The position numbers and the translations under genes were made by a program. From Anaerolineae bacterium (GTDB lineage: Bacteria; Chloroflexota; Anaerolineae; JAADDB01), in assembly GCA_015486895.1 (NCBI GenBank), contig WFQT01000462.1, positions 1 to 9,082 of the forward strand: a stretch of DNA of 9,082 bases, in the 5' to 3' direction. Shown here one piece after another: positions 4,846-9,082 of the stretch. The first letter of the stretch is position 1. Every line of letters begins with the position of its first letter. The notes under the pieces are model-generated. The model was given only the letters and a program-made list of their open reading frames with translations. It was not told the origin of the DNA and made no database searches.

Positions 4846-6420
4846 ATGGGCTCTCACCTTGCCGCACAGCATGACCTGGTGATCATTGTCGATTTCGGCT
4901 CTCAGTACAGCCGACTGATTGCCCGGCGAGTACGCGAAGCCAACGTCTACAGCGAGATCCTTCCCTGGCAAGAGGCTGATAGTCTACTGGCCAGGCAGCC
5001 CAAAGCGATCATCCTCTCCGGTGGGCCGAATAGTGTTTACGACCCCGGCGCTCCAACACTGCCATCGGAGGTCCTGCAAGCCGGCATTCCCATCCTAGGC
5101 ATCTGCTATGGGATGCAACTCATCACCCATCAATTGGGAGGCAAAGTAGCCGCGGCAGCAGAACAGGAGTACGGCCCGGCCCAGTTGCAACTTTTGCAGA
5201 ATGATATTCCCCTCTGGAAGGGGCTTCCGGCCACTACGCGGGTCTGGATGAGCCATGGCGATCGTATTGATCGACTGCCCCCCGGCTTTCTCGCCTTGGC
5301 AGCAACGGACAATTCGCCTTACGCGGCCATAGGTGACCCGGGGCGTCGCCTTTACGGCCTACAATTTCACCCGGAGGTGGTACATACCCCATTAGGCAGC
5401 GAGATTATCAAACGGTTTCTCTATGACGTGTCCGGTTGTCGCAGCGACTGGACGACCGGACAGTTCATCCAGGAAACTGTGGACGCCATCCGACAGCAAG
5501 TGGGTGAGGCGGGTGTGATTTGTGGCCTCAGCGGCGGCGTCGATTCTGCCGTGGCCGCCCGGCTGGTACATGAAGCTGTGGGCGATCAACTGACCGCCGT
5601 TTTCGTTGATCATGGCTTGCTCCGCTTGGGAGAAGCAGCACAGGTGGTAGAGACATTCGGCCACATCCAGGGGATGCGGTTGCAGACGGTGGAGGCTTCC
5701 GATCTCTTCTTGACTGATTTGGCCGGCATCACCGACCCGGAAGAGAAGCGGCGCCGCATCGGCCACCGTTTCATCAACGTTTTTGACGCTGCCGCAGCAG
5801 AGATCGCTACCCGCAGTAAACGGCCAGTACACTTCTTGGTGCAAGGCACCCTTTATCCGGATGTCATCGAGAGCGCTGGTGGCAATAAATCCGCCGCACA
5901 CACGATTAAGACACACCACAATGTCGGTGGTCTGCCAGAGAAGCTCAATTTTAGCCTCATTGAGCCACTACGCTACCTCTTCAAAGACGAAGTACGCAAA
6001 GTGGGTGAAGTATTGGGCTTGCCGCCGGAAATCGTCTGGCGCCATCCTTTCCCCGGCCCCGGTTTAGCCATTCGCTGTTTGGGAGAGATTACCCCGGAGC
6101 GGCTGGAAAAATTACGCCTGGCGGACGCTATCTTCCTGGAAGAACTCACCGCCGCGGGGCTATACCGGGCGACAGCTCAGGCCTTTGCTGTCTTGCTGCC
6201 AGTGCACAGCGTCGGCGTCATGGGGGACGCCCGCACTTACTCCGAAGTGGTGGCGTTGCGGGCAGTGACCAGCGAGGACTTCATGACTGCCGATTGGGCT
6301 CGTTTGCCGGATGATTTGCTATCCCGGGTGAGCCGTCGCATCGTCAACGAGGTACCCGGCGTCAACCGGGTGGTATATGACGTGACCAGCAAACCACCCG
6401 GAACGATTGAATGGGAGTAA
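4846..6420 (+). CDS. guaA: GMP synthase (glutamine-hydrolysing)
   Basis: GuaA converts XMP to GMP using ATP and ammonia from glutamine, the last step of guanine nucleotide synthesis. The protein is full length (524 residues; E. coli has 525). The N-terminal class I amidotransferase domain has the nucleophile Cys87 in GICYGMQ and the His175/Glu177 pair in QFHPEV. The ATP-pyrophosphatase domain has the P-loop SGGVDS (229-234), followed by FVDHGLLR, LVQGTLYPDVIES and IKTHHNVGGLPE. The C-terminal dimerisation domain carries HPFPGPGLA and ends in the canonical KPPGTIEWE. No key residue is missing. Start choice: ATG at 4846 has AAGG six bases upstream; an in-frame TTG at 4840, with GGAG seven bases upstream, would add two residues and is nearly as good. 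It follows ridA with a gap of two to eight bases, so co-transcription and perhaps translational coupling are expected. An 80-base gap separates it from the next gene. Confidence 0.98.
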   Translation: MGSHLAAQHDLVIIVDFGSQYSRLIARRVREANVYSEILPWQEADSLLARQPKAIILSGGPNSVYDPGAPTLPSEVLQAGIPILGICYGMQLITHQLGGKVAAAAEQEYGPAQLQLLQNDIPLWKGLPATTRVWMSHGDRIDRLPPGFLALAATDNSPYAAIGDPGRRLYGLQFHPEVVHTPLGSEIIKRFLYDVSGCRSDWTTGQFIQETVDAIRQQVGEAGVICGLSGGVDSAVAARLVHEAVGDQLTAVFVDHGLLRLGEAAQVVETFGHIQGMRLQTVEASDLFLTDLAGITDPEEKRRRIGHRFINVFDAAAAEIATRSKRPVHFLVQGTLYPDVIESAGGNKSAAHTIKTHHNVGGLPEKLNFSLIEPLRYLFKDEVRKVGEVLGLPPEIVWRHPFPGPGLAIRCLGEITPERLEKLRLADAIFLEELTAAGLYRATAQAFAVLLPVHSVGVMGDARTYSEVVALRAVTSEDFMTADWARLPDDLLSRVSRRIVNEVPGVNRVVYDVTSKPPGTIEWE

Positions 6421-6466
6421 AACAGGCCCTGTCAGAATCAGTGTAGCTGCTCAGGCAAAAGCAGAA

Positions 6467-6493
6467 TAAAATGCAATAGGCAGTTAAAGGAGG
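6467..6493 (+). promoter_or_regulatory. Strong ribosome binding site and possible weak promoter before the pRiA4b-like gene
   Basis: AAAGGAGG (6486-6493) lies seven bases before the ATG at 6501, a near-perfect ribosome binding site and the strongest in the window. TAAAAT at 6467-6472 could be a -10 box with a very short leader, but no -35 box is seen. The 80-base gap after guaA holds no convincing terminator, only the short ACAGG-c-CCTGT dyad (6422-6432), so read-through from guaA is possible. Confidence 0.35.
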
Positions 6494-6500
6494 AATAACC

Positions 6501-7070
6501 ATGGCGTCCAAACAGAAAAAGGGAAGCAGTACTGTCTATCAACTGAAAATCACGTTGAAGGGAATCCGTCCGCCCATTTGGCGACGGGTGATCGTGCCTG
6601 ATTTCATGACTCTGCAAGATTTGCATTCGGTCATTCAGGCTGTTATGGGATGGTACGATTACCACCTTTACGCTTTTGACATTAACGGAGTTGAGTATGG
6701 AAAACCCACCGATTGGGATGAAGTAGAAGATGCCGGGAAAGTATCGCTAAAGCAGGTCATCACCCGCGATAAAATGAAATTTAACTACACGTACGATTTC
6801 GGCGATGACTGGGAACACCAGATTTTGGTGGAAAACATCTTGCAGCCGGAGCCAAGCATGGCTTATCCCCGTTGCATCGGTGGGCGTAGAGCTTGTCCCC
6901 CGGAGGATTGCGGCGGTGTTTGGGGTTATGCTGAGTTCTTGGAAGCAATCAGCAATCCTGATCACCCTGAGCACGAAACGATGTTAGAGTGGATCGGCGA
7001 AGAATTTGACCCGGCGGAATTTTCCGTGGACGATGCCAATGAGGCTCTTTCTTCTACAAGAATAGCATAA
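6501..7070 (+). CDS. Plasmid pRiA4b ORF-3-like protein
   Basis: The 189-residue protein matches the pRiA4b ORF-3-like family (PF07929), named from an Agrobacterium Ri plasmid but common on chromosomes. The biochemical function is unknown. Family features in order are YQLKITLKGIRPPIWRRV (13-30), LHSVIQAVMGWYDYHLYAF (41-59), YDFGDDWEH (98-106) and YPRCIGGRRACPPEDCGG (122-139). Three cysteines (125, 132, 137) in the last block suggest a structural or metal-binding site. The C-terminus, with FDPAEFSVDDAN (169-180), is acidic. There is no signal peptide or membrane segment, so it should be cytosolic. The ATG at 6501 has an excellent ribosome binding site, suggesting good translation. It lies between guaA and the baseplate-J-like gene with gaps on both sides and has no obvious functional tie to either. 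Confidence 0.92.
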   Translation: MASKQKKGSSTVYQLKITLKGIRPPIWRRVIVPDFMTLQDLHSVIQAVMGWYDYHLYAFDINGVEYGKPTDWDEVEDAGKVSLKQVITRDKMKFNYTYDFGDDWEHQILVENILQPEPSMAYPRCIGGRRACPPEDCGGVWGYAEFLEAISNPDHPEHETMLEWIGEEFDPAEFSVDDANEALSSTRIA

Positions 7071-7210
7071 ACCGGCTATTGAAGTGAGTGTGTCCTAACC
7101 GGGTTGGGAGAGGAGCGACAGCGTGGCGAGAAATCTTGAAACGCAGAGCCGCAAAGAAAAAAAATAAATAGCCAACCAGACTAAGACGACTGGACCGAGA
7201 AGGGAAGCTA
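7071..7210. other. Short spacer with A-rich repeat-like tract
   Basis: This 140-base gap contains ACGCAGAG followed by CCGCAAAG and a run of eight A residues (7141-7164). It resembles the CGCAGAG-type short repeats found in the intergenic DNA of environmental bacteria. GGCTATT (7074-7080) and AATAGCC (7167-7173) form a distant 7-bp inverted repeat, and GGTTGG (7102-7107) can pair with CCAACC (7172-7177). TTGAAA (7136-7141) could serve as a -35 box, but no matching -10 follows at a good distance. No gene and no clear terminator are seen. Confidence 0.4.
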
Positions 7211-8836
7211 TTGAATATTGATTGCATAAAAATTGCAGCAGGCGAAAGTTTTGCGAGCCTCATGGCTCGGCTGGTTCGCTCGCCTGCGCCCTATGTTATC
7301 TTAGAGTTGCCGGGAGGTTACCCCCTGTTGACCGACCCGCTGCGGGTCCGTGGTTTGCGCCGAGCAGCCGATGATGTGCACAAAGTAGTTGCCTTGGTCA
7401 GCAGCCAAAATGGGGTCCATCAGGCAGCCAAGCATAGCGGCGTGCGGGTGTTTCTCAATTGTGACCTGGCCAAAAGCGTTCCTTGGCTGGCTACACGTCC
7501 ACCCGCCTTGCCACAGCGTCCCATCCCTGTAGCAAAAGCGATCTTGCCCACGACAAGGGTCAAAAGATGGGCACAGCGCCGATTGAGCTCGGTACGAGGA
7601 CTTCGCTCTCGTTGGCAAAAATCCTCTGCATTGCTGCTCCGTAGCAGCAGGTTGCTCAGCCGCTTGAGCTGGTTGTTGCCGAGCGTCTTGTTACTGATTG
7701 CCATGCCGCTCCTGTGGTATGGCTACGCGCACTGGCTGCCTTCCGCTGACGTCTATTTGGTCGCAGCGCACCAGCCCGTGAGCGCTCGGGTTGATTTGCA
7801 TGCTAGCCCATCCGTTGATACTGTCAACAGCATCGAGGGCGCTATTCCAGCACGGTTCCTGGAAGTGATGGTCTCAAAGACAATGACAGTGCCCACCACA
7901 GGTAAACGCTGGGTGCCCAGTGGCAAAGCCAAAGGGGTTGCCATCTTCAGCAACAAGCTCATCAACGAAGTGCCGATTCCAGCAGGAACGGAAATGAGTA
8001 CTGGTACCGGGCAAGCGGTGTATTTTCACACCACTGAGGATACTGTACTGCCGCCAACGCTGGGGGCGAAAGTGCGAGTGCCCATTGAGGCTGATAACAA
8101 AGGGCCAGTGGGCAATGTGCCTGCTTTTACCATCACCCGCTTAGATACCTTGTTGGCTTTGCAAGTCCAGGTAATCAATGACCAGCCAACAACAGGGGGC
8201 GGCTGGAAGAAAGTGAGCGTGGTCACCGATGAAGATAAAGATAAAGCTCACGAGTTAATTGTGCATCGTTTAGGACAAGAAGCGTTCCGGCAGTTCGTGC
8301 AAAAGCAGCGCCAAGGCGAGTATATTCCGCTGGAAACGGTGCGCACTTACGTCATGGCAGAATCCTACAATCACTTCCGCGGCGAAGAAGCGAACGCCCT
8401 GGAGGTGAAGATGCGCATGTTAGTGCGGGGCATAGCGGTGAACACAAAAGCTGCTCAACAGGTTGCCTACCAGAAGCTGACAGCACAATTGCCCCCGGCG
8501 GCCCGGTTGTTTCGTCCCCACCTGAAATACGAAATGGGAGGTGTTAGCGCTTTTGACGCGGAGAGCAACACCGTCTATTTCACCATGCGGTTAAGTGGCA
8601 TCATGGTGGTCGGCCCAGACCCGCACTTGGTGCAGCAGCAGGTTGTGGGGAAAACAGTCACTGCCGCCCGGGCGATCTTGCAGGAGAATTGGGCTCTTAG
8701 CATGCCACCACGGATATTGTTAGGACCAGCGTGGCTGCGGACGTTGCCCGGCTGGCTGCAACCGGGAGGCGGCGAATACCTGCCGAATCAGATCGGGCGC
8801 ATTCGCGTCACAGTGGACCTGGGGAACGAAGAGTGA
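7211..8836 (+). CDS. Membrane-anchored baseplate J/gp47-like protein
   Basis: The 541-residue protein has three parts. Residues 1-90 form a small alpha/beta cytosolic domain with PAPYVILELPGGYPLL (25-40), seen in related Chloroflexota proteins. A basic linker (about 107-152) precedes one membrane helix (about 153-172); the Arg/Lys-rich side before it implies N-inside, C-outside topology. The outer part carries a baseplate-J-like domain (about 225-440), recognisable by GVAIFSNKLINEVPIPAGTE (242-261), YFHTTED (271-277) and GPVGNVPAFTITR (298-310). Phage baseplate J proteins build tail baseplates, but no phage gene is nearby. Chromosomal versions like this one have no established role; an envelope structural role is inferred. 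Start: TTG at 7211 with AGGGA five bases upstream; the next ATG (7262) would cut into the first domain. The stop TGA overlaps the ruvX ATG by one base, indicating translational coupling. Confidence 0.85.
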   Translation: MNIDCIKIAAGESFASLMARLVRSPAPYVILELPGGYPLLTDPLRVRGLRRAADDVHKVVALVSSQNGVHQAAKHSGVRVFLNCDLAKSVPWLATRPPALPQRPIPVAKAILPTTRVKRWAQRRLSSVRGLRSRWQKSSALLLRSSRLLSRLSWLLPSVLLLIAMPLLWYGYAHWLPSADVYLVAAHQPVSARVDLHASPSVDTVNSIEGAIPARFLEVMVSKTMTVPTTGKRWVPSGKAKGVAIFSNKLINEVPIPAGTEMSTGTGQAVYFHTTEDTVLPPTLGAKVRVPIEADNKGPVGNVPAFTITRLDTLLALQVQVINDQPTTGGGWKKVSVVTDEDKDKAHELIVHRLGQEAFRQFVQKQRQGEYIPLETVRTYVMAESYNHFRGEEANALEVKMRMLVRGIAVNTKAAQQVAYQKLTAQLPPAARLFRPHLKYEMGGVSAFDAESNTVYFTMRLSGIMVVGPDPHLVQQQVVGKTVTAARAILQENWALSMPPRILLGPAWLRTLPGWLQPGGGEYLPNQIGRIRVTVDLGNEE

Positions 8837-9082
8837 TGTTGCAAAAACGCTGCCCCCCGGGACGGTTGTTAAGTCTGGACGTGGGTGAAAAACGCATTGG
8901 CGTCGCAGTAGCTGATGAATTGGGGTTAGTGACCACAGCCTTAGCAGTGATTCGCCACCAGTCACACAGCGATGACATTCAGCGCATTGCCGGGTTTGTT
9001 GACAGGGAGAGAGTAGTCGGCGTGGTGGTTGGCTTGCCTCTACACATGGAAGGGGAAGAGAGTGGGCAATCACGATTGACAC
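8836..9082 (+). CDS. ruvX: Putative Holliday junction resolvase / pre-16S rRNA nuclease RuvX (YqgF), partial
   Basis: The first 82 codons are present and the right edge cuts the rest (the family is about 140-150 residues). The RNase H-like fold begins with LLSLDVGEKRIGVAVADELG (11-30), where Asp15 is the first catalytic acidic residue. VVVGLPLHMEGEESGQSR (63-80) matches the family's VVGLPLNMDGS-type motif. RuvX/YqgF trims the 5' end of pre-16S rRNA in E. coli and has also been proposed to resolve Holliday junctions. The ATG begins on the last base of the upstream TGA (TGATG), so ribosomes probably pass directly from the baseplate-J-like gene. No separate promoter is visible within the upstream coding sequence. 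Confidence 0.93.
   Translation, partial: MLQKRCPPGRLLSLDVGEKRIGVAVADELGLVTTALAVIRHQSHSDDIQRIAGFVDRERVVGVVVGLPLHMEGEESGQSRLT

Noticed and set aside
5392..5919. A 175-codon minus-strand frame within guaA
   Set aside because: It lies wholly antisense to the conserved GuaA core and has no recognisable motif.
6421..6500. Terminator after guaA
   Set aside because: The only dyad, ACAGG-c-CCTGT, has a one-base loop and no T-run.
7211..8836. Prophage or contractile injection system suggested by the baseplate J domain
   Set aside because: No tail, sheath, capsid, integrase or lysis gene is present, and the membrane-anchored layout matches chromosomal Chloroflexota proteins instead.
8720..9082. A 120-codon minus-strand frame at the right edge
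   Set aside because: It is antisense to the baseplate-J-like C-terminus and ruvX, both of which show clear family signatures.

Overview
The window most resembles a Chloroflexota chromosome, probably Anaerolineae or Caldilineae-like. Three things suggest this: a membrane glycosyltransferase joined to a 'YYY' (DUF2298) domain, a family known mainly from Chloroflexi and Archaea; a membrane-anchored baseplate-J-like protein with an N-terminal cytosolic domain, in front of ruvX; and intergenic DNA rich in short periodic and hairpin repeats. This is inference from protein style. There is no rRNA or other strict marker.

Layout. Positions 1-2637 (minus strand) hold the N-terminal 879 codons of a large membrane protein, a GT39/PMT-like glycosyltransferase followed by a YYY domain, cut by the left edge. 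Positions 2638-3400 are a long divergent intergenic region. It has a candidate promoter with two back-to-back palindromes for the minus-strand gene, a two-part periodic repeat, a cluster of hairpins, and a candidate promoter for the plus-strand side. Positions 3401-4183 encode a PIG-L/LmbE-type deacetylase homologue whose active-site motif is altered. Positions 4184-4450 are a second repeat-rich spacer. It holds a second copy of the two-part repeat in opposite orientation and a 32-bp nested dyad. Positions 4451-6420 are a compact ridA-guaA pair: a RidA imine deaminase and a complete GMP synthase. A pRiA4b ORF-3-like protein follows (6501-7070), then the baseplate-J-like membrane protein (7211-8836). 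Its stop codon overlaps the start of ruvX (8836 onward), which the right edge cuts.

How the genes relate. ridA and guaA almost certainly share a transcript, which fits a housekeeping link between RidA and nucleotide/amino-acid metabolism. The baseplate-J-like gene and ruvX share an overlapping TGATG junction and are probably translationally coupled. The other genes look independent. No complete mobile element, CRISPR array, tRNA, rRNA or clear prophage is present.

The best candidates for something undescribed are the two oppositely oriented, nearly equal-length (121 and 119 bp) two-part repeats that bracket the PIG-L-like gene, the loss of the expected catalytic aspartate in that gene, and the dyads in the control regions. 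The protein-coding content is otherwise recognisable, and I do not see clear evidence of a new multi-gene system.
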